Assembly (NCBI GenBank): GCA_002386585.1
Contig: DGIZ01000204.1
Location: forward strand, 1-8,151
Reading direction: 5' to 3'
From: Brevundimonas sp. UBA4609
GTDB lineage: Bacteria; Pseudomonadota; Alphaproteobacteria; Caulobacterales; Caulobacteraceae
DNA: 8,151 bases
Positions 1 to 5,030 of this stretch are shown here, in pieces (the stretch's first letter is position 1; the number at the start of each line of letters is the position of its first letter). The position numbers and the translations under genes are program-made. The notes beneath the pieces were generated by a model. The model was given only the letters and a program-made list of their open reading frames with translations, did no database searches and was not told the DNA's origin.

Positions 1-14
1 CGCTCTTCCGATCT
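1..14. other. Sequencing adapter remnant at contig end
   Basis: The first 14 bases, CGCTCTTCCGATCT, are identical to the 3' end of the standard Illumina TruSeq read-1 adapter. They sit exactly at the edge of the window, and aroE is cut off directly after them. I infer untrimmed adapter at a contig end, so these bases should not be translated. If they were read as part of aroE they would add a few meaningless residues to the truncated protein. Confidence 0.9.
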
Positions 15-388
15 TGTTCCGCCAGGGCGTAGAGCACGCCCGCGCCGTCGGCGCTCTCGGCCCGCACCCGGCCCTCTTCGAAGACCAGGATGTTGGCCGA
101 GCCGGTCAGGCGCGCCGCCGCCCCAGCTTCATCGGCCAGGGCAAAGGCCTGTTCCTTGAACGGCGCCGTGACGTTGACGCCGGCGATCAGCCCCGCGCGG
201 CCCGCCGCCACCAAAGCCTCGAACCCCGCCGCATCCCGGGGCGCGAAGGCGGCGTAGGCGGCGTCGATCCCACCCGCCTCCAGCCAGGCGTTGTGGATCA
301 CCGGGCTGAGCGAATGGCTGACCGGATATCCGACGATGCCGCCCAGCAGGGCGGCGCCGGTGATGCGGCCGACAGGCTTGCCGTTCAT
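15..388 (-). CDS. aroE: Shikimate dehydrogenase AroE, N-terminal part (truncated by contig end)
   Basis: AroE reduces 3-dehydroshikimate to shikimate with NADPH, a cytosolic step of aromatic amino acid synthesis. About 124 codons are present, beginning at an ATG at 388. The N-terminal substrate-binding domain is clear: GYPVSHSLSP (residues 20-29) matches the family SHSxSP motif, VNVTAPFK (71-78) carries the catalytic lysine K78, GSANIL (97-101) carries the substrate-binding Asn99, and ESADG (111-115) carries the catalytic Asp114. The last motif is usually NTDG and the previous one usually xNTL, so two ordinarily conserved positions differ, although the catalytic Lys and Asp are kept. The NADP-binding Rossmann domain is missing because the contig ends. 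The start overlaps the stop of the maf-family gene in an ATGA, so the two are probably translationally coupled in one operon with the DUF299 gene. In Caulobacter the following genes are coaE and dnaQ (recalled, not visible here). Confidence 0.93.
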
Positions 389-984
389 GATGCGATCACC
401 CCCGCGCGACGCAGTTCGGCCAGGACCGGCCACAGCGGCAGGCCCAGGACCGTGAAATAGTCGCCTTCCACCGCCTCGAACAGCTGCGCGCCCAGCCCCT
501 CGAGCCGGTAGGAGCCGACGCAGGACAGCAGCGCCTCGCCCTCCGCCGCCAGATAGGCGTCGAGGAAGGCGTCGGAGAAGTCCCGCATCTTCATCTCGAC
601 CGTATCGACCCCGGACCAGACGACCTGGCCGTTGCGGGCCAGGGCGGCCCCCGAATGAAGCTGATGCGTGCGGCCGCGCATGGCCGACAACCGTTCGCGT
701 GCGGCGCCCAGCGTCGCCGCCTTGGACACCAGACCGCCGTCGAAGGCCAGGGTCTGGTCGGCGCCCAACACCCAGGCGTCGGCGTCGTGGCGCGATACGG
801 CCAGGGCCTTGGCCCGCGCCAGCTCGACCGCCAGCTCGACCGGATCGACGCCCGGCGTCTTCAGCGCGTCCTCGTCCACATCGGCGACCTGGACGACGAA
901 GGGCACGCCCGCGTCGCTCAGCATGGCGCGGCGCGCGGCGCTCCTGGAGGCCAGGATCAGGCTTTCGCCGTCGGTCGTTGTCAC
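385..984 (-). CDS. maf: Maf-family nucleoside triphosphate pyrophosphatase (YceF-like)
   Basis: This 199-residue protein has the length and motifs of the Maf/YceF family, cytosolic enzymes that hydrolyse non-canonical or modified nucleoside triphosphates to the monophosphate and pyrophosphate. Visible motifs are LASRSAARRAML (11-22, with the Ser13-Arg14 pair), DVDEDAL (35-41), the Lys59 region, GADQTLAFDG (74-83) with the metal/catalytic Asp76, and EGLGAQLFEAVEGDYFTVLGLPL (162-184). The Gln after Asp76 resembles E. coli YceF (7-methyl-GTP pyrophosphatase) more than YhdE (dTTP/UTP pyrophosphatase), which has Thr there. That substrate assignment is an inference from one position. The start is a GTG at 984 that overlaps the upstream TGA as GTGA. 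Its own stop overlaps the aroE ATG. These two 4 bp overlaps indicate one operon. Confidence 0.95.
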   Translation of the reverse strand: MTTTDGESLILASRSAARRAMLSDAGVPFVVQVADVDEDALKTPGVDPVELAVELARAKALAVSRHDADAWVLGADQTLAFDGGLVSKAATLGAARERLSAMRGRTHQLHSGAALARNGQVVWSGVDTVEMKMRDFSDAFLDAYLAAEGEALLSCVGSYRLEGLGAQLFEAVEGDYFTVLGLPLWPVLAELRRAGVIAS

Positions 985-1850
985 ATCGGGGCTCCCAGCT
1001 TGCGGCTGCGCCGCTCGCTCAACAAGTTGATGATGGCGGCCGCCGTCTCCTCGACCGAGCGGCGCGTCACATCAATGGTCGGCCAGCCCCGCCGCTCGAA
1101 GGCGCGTCGGGCCTTGATGGTCTCTTCGCGCACGGCGTCATGATCGACATAGGCCGAGGCGTGGCCCGCGTTGAGCCCGTCCAGCCGGTTGCGGCGGATC
1201 TGCACCAGGCGATCGGGCGACACGGTCAGGCCGACGACGAGGGGATTCTTCAGCCCGGTCAGCCGCTCGCCGTCCTCCTGACCGGGCACCAGGGGCACAT
1301 TGGCCGCGCGAATGCCTCGATGCGCCAGATAGATGCAGGTCGGCGTCTTGGAGGTGCGGCTGACTCCGCACAGCACCACGTCCGCCGCCTCCAGCTGCTC
1401 CAGCGTGCCCTGGCCGTCGTCATGGGCGATGGCGTAGTCGAGCGCGCTCATGCGGTTGAAATAGCCCGTATCCAGGGCGTGCTGCGCCCCGACCCGCGCC
1501 GAAACGTCCGCCCCCAGATAGCGCGACAAGGCCCCCACCAGCGGGTCCAGCGCCCCAATCTGCGGCATCTGCAGCCGACGGCAGCCTTCCTCCAGCTGCT
1601 CGCGCAGGTCCCGATCGACGAGGGTGTGCAGCACCACGCCGGGGGCCGCCGCCACCTCTTCCAACACGCGATCCATCTGCTTGGTCGACCGCACCAGGGC
1701 GTAGATGTGCTCGATCGGAATGACGCCGTCGAAGCGGGCGATCACCGCCTTGGCCATGGCGTTCAGCGTCTCGCCGGTCGAGTCCGACACCAGGTGGACG
1801 TGAAAATAGGTGGCCAGGCGCGAGGCGCCGGGAGGGCGGGCGGGGCTCAT
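981..1850 (-). CDS. Pyruvate,phosphate dikinase / PEP synthase regulatory protein (kinase-pyrophosphorylase, DUF299)
   Basis: The family (COG1806) contains bifunctional serine/threonine kinase-pyrophosphorylases that inactivate pyruvate,phosphate dikinase or PEP synthase by ADP-dependent phosphorylation and reactivate it by Pi-dependent pyrophosphorolysis. The 289-residue length fits. Visible features are HVHLVSDSTGETL near the N-terminus (17-29), the P-loop-like GVSRTSKTP (162-170) followed by TCIYLAHRG, and VGLTVSPDRLVQIRRNRL (206-223). Whether the target is PPDK (usual in alphaproteobacteria) or PEP synthase (E. coli PpsR) cannot be decided here, so no symbol is given. I chose the ATG at 1850 because an AAGGAG lies 11 nt upstream and because the conserved domain starts soon after. 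The frame stays open to a GTG at 2135, but that adds 95 Pro/Ala/Arg-rich residues over the presumed origin. This is the RP001/duf299 neighbour of hemE at the Caulobacter origin. Confidence 0.93.
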   Translation of the reverse strand: MSPARPPGASRLATYFHVHLVSDSTGETLNAMAKAVIARFDGVIPIEHIYALVRSTKQMDRVLEEVAAAPGVVLHTLVDRDLREQLEEGCRRLQMPQIGALDPLVGALSRYLGADVSARVGAQHALDTGYFNRMSALDYAIAHDDGQGTLEQLEAADVVLCGVSRTSKTPTCIYLAHRGIRAANVPLVPGQEDGERLTGLKNPLVVGLTVSPDRLVQIRRNRLDGLNAGHASAYVDHDAVREETIKARRAFERRGWPTIDVTRRSVEETAAAIINLLSERRSRKLGAPM

Positions 1851-1861
1851 GAGGACGGCGT

Positions 1862-1867
1862 CTCCTT
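1862..1867 (-). promoter_or_regulatory. Ribosome binding site deciding the DUF299 gene start
   Basis: On the minus strand this reads AAGGAG, 11 nt before the ATG at 1850. The spacing is somewhat long, but it is the only good Shine-Dalgarno match near a start codon in this frame. It supports the short start over the GTG at 2135. Confidence 0.6.
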
Positions 1868-1911
1868 CTCCGAACCGGTCAGACCATCCCCGCGCCCTGT
1901 TGAAAAGCCGG

Positions 1912-2102
1912 GGCGCCGTTCGTGAAAGACCGGGCGCCGAATCCTCTAGCAAGCCCCGGCGCCGGTCGCGAGCGGGGATCGCGGGCGCCGTTGGCGGGAT
2001 CGGCGCCGGAGTCGTCCGCCTGGGCGCCGGAGATTCATCCCGTTCTGGGGGTCGGACAATTTGTCCAACAGCGGCGCCCGTGGATTCACCCACATCGGCG
2101 CC
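1912..2102. repeat. Quasi-periodic array of eight GGCGCC palindromes in the origin gap
   Basis: GGCGCC occurs at 1912, 1933, 1958, 1984, 2002, 2023, 2073 and 2097. The spacings are 21, 25, 26, 18, 21, 50 and 24 bp, so roughly every two or more helical turns with one position skipped near 2048. Longer shared units exist: GGGCGCCGTT at 1911-1920 and 1983-1992, and GGCGCCGGAG at 2002-2011 and 2023-2032. The hexamer also occurs in coding sequence here, for example four times in the roughly 1 kb of hemE, but the density in the array is about ten times higher. The function is unknown. Binding by an origin protein or DNA-shape phasing are possibilities. Confidence 0.75.
2054..2066. repeat. Perfect short palindrome GGACAA-T-TTGTCC in the origin gap
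   Basis: Two 6 bp arms surround a single T, giving a 13 bp inverted repeat that falls where the GGCGCC array skips a position. It is AT-rich relative to its surroundings and has the symmetry of a dimeric regulator operator. I do not recognise the binding protein. Confidence 0.45.
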
Positions 2103-2138
2103 CAGAGAGGAAGCCGAGTCCCGCGGGTGTTTCACGGC

Positions 2139-2147
2139 TTATCCCCA
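2139..2147 (+). promoter_or_regulatory. DnaA-box-like sequence TTATCCCCA
   Basis: It matches the DnaA consensus TTATCCACA at eight of nine positions. It sits in the origin gap, directly after TGTTTCACG (2128-2136), which equals a parS half site, and just before a GANTC site at 2149. The same CTTATCCCC core recurs at 2231-2239. Confidence 0.6.
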
Positions 2148-2231
2148 TGACTCACACCCCGCCTTGTAAACGCCCGGATTTCTCCGTCGCCGACAGGGGA
2201 CAAAAGGGAGTCAAACCGGGACTGTCGACAC

Positions 2232-2240
2232 TTATCCCCG
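2232..2240 (+). promoter_or_regulatory. DnaA-box-like sequence TTATCCCCG
   Basis: It matches TTATCCACA at seven of nine positions, is in the same orientation as the box at 2139, and ends 24 bp before the AT-rich tract. This box-then-AT-tract arrangement is the usual organisation of a bacterial initiation site. Caulobacter-type origins are known to use weak, degenerate DnaA sites, so a 7/9 match is acceptable but not decisive. Confidence 0.5.
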
Positions 2241-2264
2241 CGCTCCCCGGCCCTGCTTCCAACC

Positions 2265-2300
2265 TCTAATTCTTTCAATTCTTAAATCTGAATAGGGATT
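2265..2300. promoter_or_regulatory. AT-rich tract: candidate unwinding element and/or hemE promoter region
   Basis: Twenty-seven of 36 bases are A or T, in a window that is otherwise strongly GC-rich. AATTCTT is repeated exactly 9 bp apart at 2268-2274 and 2277-2283. The only TTAA in the gap is at 2282-2285. The tract ends 34 bp before the hemE ATG, so it may serve both origin unwinding and hemE transcription. No clear sigma-70 hexamer pair is visible. Confidence 0.55.
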
Positions 2301-2334
2301 GAGGCTTGAGGGTGTGCATCCTAAAGGCCGAGAC

Positions 2335-3369
2335 ATGAGCACGCCCCTTCTGATCCAGGCTCTCCAGGGCCGAACCCTTTCTCGCCCGCCCGTGTGGTTC
2401 ATGCGTCAGGCCGGGCGCTACCTGCCGGAATACCGCGAACTGCGGGCCAAGGCGCCGGACTTCATCGCCTTCTGTCTGAACCCTGAGATGGCGGCTGAGG
2501 CGACGCTGCAGCCGATGCGCCGTTTCGGCTTTGACGCCGCCATCGTCTTCGCCGACATCCTGCTGATCCCCGGCGCCCTGGGCCAGAAGGTATGGTTCGA
2601 GGCGGGGGAGGGGCCGCGCCTGGGCGCCCTGCCGTCCGTGCAGTCGATGGCCGACAAGGCTCAGCAGGCGGGAGAGGCCCTCAAGGCCGTGGGCCAGACG
2701 CTCAGCCTGGTGCGCGCGGAACTCGAGCCGGAACGGGCCCTGATCGGTTTCGCGGGGGCGCCGTGGACCGTGGCCACCTATATGCTGGACGGCGAACACC
2801 GCACCATGGGCAAGGGAGAGCGCGGTCTGGCGCGCACCTACGCCTACACCCAGCCCGAGATCGTCTACGGCCTGCTGGACGTTCTGGTGGAAGCCACCGC
2901 CCACTATCTGAAGATGCAGCAGGACGCCGGCGCCCAGGTGCTGAAGATCTTCGAGAGCTGGGCCGAGGGCCTGCCCGACGATCTGTTCGAGACCCTGGTG
3001 CTCAAGCCGCATCAGAAGCTGGTCGCCCGCGCCCGCGAACTGGGCGTCACCGTGCCGCTGATCGGCTTCCCGAGGGGCTCGGCGGCTCTGGCTGAACGCT
3101 ATGCGCGCGATTGCGACGTGCAGGGCGTGGCGCTGGACACCGCCTGTCCTCTGGAGGTCGGCCAGCGCGTCCAGGCCATCAAGCCCATCCAGGGCGCGCT
3201 GGACCCCCTGCTGCTGCGTGCGGGCGGCGACGCTCTGGACCGCCGCGTCGACCAACTGATGGAGGCGTGGGGCCAGGGGCCGTGGATCTTCAACCTGGGC
3301 CACGGCATCCTGCCGGACGTGCCGATCGCCCATGTCGAACAGGTGCTGAAGCGGATCGGCGCCCAATGA
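2335..3369 (+). CDS. hemE: Uroporphyrinogen decarboxylase HemE
   Basis: HemE removes four carboxyl groups from uroporphyrinogen III to give coproporphyrinogen III in the cytosol, a committed step of heme synthesis. The 344-residue length is normal. The first family signature, PPVWFMRQAGRYLPEYR, is at 18-34 with active-site Arg24 and Arg28. FADIL contains the catalytic Asp74. The second signature, GFAGAPWTVATYMLDG, is at 138-153 with Tyr149. FESWAEGL and the C-terminal NLGHGI (substrate-contacting His) are intact. The ATG at 2335 is preceded by AAAGG at 2323-2327, 7 nt upstream. A longer TTG start at 2299 would run into the AT-rich tract and adds no conserved sequence. The gene is the right-hand neighbour of the presumed origin and the first of a hemE-hemH-hemJ operon. 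It overlaps hemH by 4 bp (ATGA). Confidence 0.98.
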   Translation: MSTPLLIQALQGRTLSRPPVWFMRQAGRYLPEYRELRAKAPDFIAFCLNPEMAAEATLQPMRRFGFDAAIVFADILLIPGALGQKVWFEAGEGPRLGALPSVQSMADKAQQAGEALKAVGQTLSLVRAELEPERALIGFAGAPWTVATYMLDGEHRTMGKGERGLARTYAYTQPEIVYGLLDVLVEATAHYLKMQQDAGAQVLKIFESWAEGLPDDLFETLVLKPHQKLVARARELGVTVPLIGFPRGSAALAERYARDCDVQGVALDTACPLEVGQRVQAIKPIQGALDPLLLRAGGDALDRRVDQLMEAWGQGPWIFNLGHGILPDVPIAHVEQVLKRIGAQ

Positions 3370-4445
3370 CCCGGACCGCCACAAACCCCGAGGGACGACC
3401 CAACCGGCGCGTGGCGGTCGTTCTGACCAATCTGGGCGGTCCTGATCGCCCCGAAGCGGTCAAACCCTTCCTGTTCAACCTGTTCAACGACCCGGCCATC
3501 ATCGGCTTGCCGGGGATCGTGCGTACGCCGCTGGCGAAGCTGATCTCCAGCCGTCGCGAGACCTCGGCCCAGGCCAACTACGCCCTGATGGGCGGCGGTT
3601 CTCCCCTGCTGCCCGAGACGCAGAAGCAGGCCGAAGCCCTGTCGCGCGCCCTGGCCGACGCCGCGCCGGGCGACGACAGCCGCGTCTTCATCGCCATGCG
3701 CTACTGGCATCCGCTGACGGAAGAGACGGCGGCGGCGGTCAAGGCCTTCCAGCCGGACAAGATCGTCCTTCTGCCCCTCTATCCGCAGTTCTCGACCACC
3801 ACGACGGCCTCCTCGCTGAAGAAGTGGACCGAGTGCTACGACGGCCCCGGCGAGACCCACGTCGTCTGCTGCTATCCGGACGCTGAGGGGCTGATCGAGG
3901 CCCAGGCGCGTCTTATCAGGCAAACGCTTGATAAGGCCGAAGAAAAGCCGGTTCGGGTGCTGTTCTCGGCTCACGGCATCCCTGAGAAGCTGGTCGCGGC
4001 CGGCGATCCTTATCAGGCTCAGGTCGAGGCCACCGTGGCCGCCGTGGTCGAACACATGGGCCTGACCGATTGGGCCATCTGCTATCAGAGCCGGGTCGGG
4101 CCGCTGAAATGGCTGGGACCGGCCACGCCGGACGCCATCGAGCAGGCGGGCCGGGACGGCGTGGGCGCCGTCGTCGTGCCCATCGCCTTCGTCTCTGAAC
4201 ACATCGAGACCCTGGTCGAGCTGGACATGGAATACGGCGAACTGGCGCATAAGGTCGGTTGCGCGCCTTATTTGCGGGCGCCGACGGTCAGCGCCGATCC
4301 GATCTTCATCACCGCCCTGGCCGATGCGGTCGAGCGGGCGCTGGAAACGCCGGGCGTGGCGCCACAGGGCGCTTCGCAGGGTGGGCCATGCGCCCACTTG
4401 AAAGCCTGCCCGTCTGGCTGTTCAAGGGCCTCCAAGGCGGCTTGA
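3366..4445 (+). CDS. hemH: Ferrochelatase HemH, probably with a [2Fe-2S] cluster
   Basis: Ferrochelatase inserts Fe2+ into protoporphyrin IX, the last step of the protoporphyrin-dependent heme pathway. The protein has 359 residues. VVLTNLGGPD (18-27), YWHPLTEE (113-120), LLPLYPQFSTTTTASS (135-150), SAHGIPEK (201-208, catalytic His203), YQSRVGPLKWL (240-250) and VPIAFVSEHIETLVELD (271-287, catalytic Glu278) are all present. The C-terminal tail has three cysteines, Cys342, Cys348 and Cys352, as CX5CX3C, and Cys157 is a possible fourth ligand. Caulobacter ferrochelatase is known to carry a [2Fe-2S] cluster, so I infer one here. The ATG lies inside the hemE stop (ATGA), giving tight coupling. hemJ follows after 11 bp. 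A 10-mer, CTTATCAGGC, occurs twice inside the gene in different frames. Confidence 0.98.
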   Translation: MTRTATNPEGRPNRRVAVVLTNLGGPDRPEAVKPFLFNLFNDPAIIGLPGIVRTPLAKLISSRRETSAQANYALMGGGSPLLPETQKQAEALSRALADAAPGDDSRVFIAMRYWHPLTEETAAAVKAFQPDKIVLLPLYPQFSTTTTASSLKKWTECYDGPGETHVVCCYPDAEGLIEAQARLIRQTLDKAEEKPVRVLFSAHGIPEKLVAAGDPYQAQVEATVAAVVEHMGLTDWAICYQSRVGPLKWLGPATPDAIEQAGRDGVGAVVVPIAFVSEHIETLVELDMEYGELAHKVGCAPYLRAPTVSADPIFITALADAVERALETPGVAPQGASQGGPCAHLKACPSGCSRASKAA

Positions 4446-4456
4446 GGGGAAGCGAC

Positions 4457-4924
4457 ATGGACTATTACAACCTGGCCCGCGGGCTTCACATCCTGGCGGT
4501 GATCGCCTGGATGGCGGGCATGCTCTTCCTGCCGCGCCTGTTCGCCTATGACGCCGAGCAGAACGCCAAGCCCGAGCCCCTGCGCGGCGAGATGCAGGCC
4601 CTGCTGCGCGTCTGGCAGACGCGGCTGCTGCGCATCATCATCAACCCGGCCATGATCCTGGCCTTCGTCTTCGGCGGCTGGCTGCTGTGGCTGCGCAGCG
4701 GCGACGGCGCCGACTGGTCCTTCGCCCATCAGCCGTGGATGGTGACCAAGCTGATCGGCGTCTTCCTGCTGGCGAGCTGGCACGGCTTTCTGGCCGGGCA
4801 GCGCAAGAAGATCGCGGCGGGGACGTCGAAATATTCGGGGCGTTTCTGGCGGATGACCAATGAGATTCCCTTCGTCCTGGCCATCATCATGGTGCTGTCG
4901 GTGACGATGGAATGGAGTTTCTAA
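4457..4924 (+). CDS. hemJ: Protoporphyrinogen IX oxidase HemJ (membrane protein, UPF0093)
   Basis: HemJ oxidises protoporphyrinogen IX to protoporphyrin IX in the inner membrane, providing the substrate for the ferrochelatase encoded just upstream. The protein has 155 residues, typical of the family. It has about four membrane segments (roughly 8-28, 57-78, 94-113 and 136-152). The family N-terminal motif LHILAVIAWMAGMLFLPRLF (10-29) carries the conserved His11, and Lys98 in WMVTKL (94-99) matches another conserved family position. The ATG at 4457 is preceded by the purine-rich GAGGGGAAG, which overlaps the hemH stop. Heme genes around it make the HemJ assignment stronger than similarity alone. 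The coproporphyrinogen oxidase step between HemE and HemJ is not encoded in this window. The next gene, rho, follows after 251 bp and is probably a separate unit. Confidence 0.94.
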   Translation: MDYYNLARGLHILAVIAWMAGMLFLPRLFAYDAEQNAKPEPLRGEMQALLRVWQTRLLRIIINPAMILAFVFGGWLLWLRSGDGADWSFAHQPWMVTKLIGVFLLASWHGFLAGQRKKIAAGTSKYSGRFWRMTNEIPFVLAIIMVLSVTMEWSF

Positions 4925-4970
4925 GCGCCCTGACGCGGGCGACGCGGTCGCGCGCTGCTTGAGGGGCCTT

Positions 4971-4984
4971 GACCCGCACGGGTC
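4971..4984 (+). terminator. Weak hairpin after hemJ, possible terminator
   Basis: GACCCGCACGGGTC forms a 5 bp stem (GACCC/GGGTC) with a GCAC loop, followed by only TTTC. It starts 47 bp after the hemJ stop. The stem is short and the T-run poor, so termination here is uncertain. The same 14 bases could instead be a protein-binding palindrome. Confidence 0.3.
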
Positions 4985-5015
4985 TTTCGTGGTTCCGCTG
5001 CGGTGAACCGTGCGG
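4974..5015 (+). promoter_or_regulatory. Alternative, mutually exclusive hairpins in the rho leader
   Basis: CCGCACGG (4974-4981) pairs with CCGTGCGG (5008-5015). Inside this, GGTTC (4991-4995) can pair with GAACC (5005-5009), which shares bases with the outer arm, and the outer left arm also takes part in the hairpin at 4971-4984. Overlapping pairings of this kind suit an attenuation switch, but in a GC-rich leader some will arise by chance. Confidence 0.3.
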
Positions 5016-5030
5016 CCGATCCGTGCAGTG

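Larger units (their letters stand above)
1939..2212. promoter_or_regulatory. Cluster of seven GANTC (CcrM-type) methylation sites
   Basis: GANTC occurs at 1939 (GAATC), 2009 (GAGTC), 2032 (GATTC), 2083 (GATTC), 2116 (GAGTC), 2149 (GACTC) and 2208 (GAGTC). GANTC is the site of the cell-cycle methyltransferase CcrM in alphaproteobacteria. In a sequence of this base composition about one would be expected in this length. Such a cluster fits an origin whose methylation state reports replication. Four of the sites begin 0-4 nt after a GGCGCC element. Confidence 0.7.
1851..2334. other. oriC: Probable chromosomal replication origin (Cori-like) between the DUF299 gene and hemE
   Basis: This 484 bp gap carries no convincing gene. 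In Caulobacter crescentus the origin Cori lies between hemE and the RP001/duf299 gene, and the same two divergent genes flank this gap (family knowledge). The sequence supports this directly. It has two sequences sharing CTTATCCCC that resemble DnaA boxes (2139-2147 and 2232-2240). It has a 36 bp tract of about 75% AT (2265-2300) next to the second box, as expected for a DNA unwinding element. It has seven GANTC sites within 274 bp, which would be CcrM methylation sites. It also has an array of eight GGCGCC palindromes on the DUF299 side. All genes on both sides point outwards, consistent with bidirectional replication from here. The hemE promoter must also lie in this gap, as in Caulobacter, but I found no confident -35/-10 pair. 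Origin activity itself is inferred. Confidence 0.82.

Noticed and set aside
1851..2135. N-terminal extension of the DUF299 protein from a GTG at 2135
   Set aside because: It would add 95 Pro/Ala/Arg-rich residues to a family of normally about 270-300, it covers the origin elements, and a good ribosome binding site precedes the ATG at 1850.
1810..2269. Plus-strand reading frames across the origin gap (1810-2169 and 1922-2269)
   Set aside because: They are low-complexity, start inside or opposite the DUF299 gene, and have no recognisable domain. Long open frames are expected by chance in GC-rich sequence.
2273..2285. IHF-like site TTTCAATTCTTAA in the AT-rich tract
   Set aside because: Two mismatches to the WATCAANNNNTTR consensus in an AT-rich stretch where such matches arise easily.
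2299..2334. TTG start for hemE, adding 12 residues
   Set aside because: The ATG at 2335 has AAAGG at good spacing and yields a normal HemE N-terminus.
2275..4397. Long minus-strand frames opposite hemE and hemH
   Set aside because: Shadows of intact, well-recognised plus-strand genes.
4939..4951. Small hairpin GCGAC-GCG-GTCGC just after hemJ
   Set aside because: Five base pairs with a three-base loop and no T-run. Such stems are common in GC-rich sequence.
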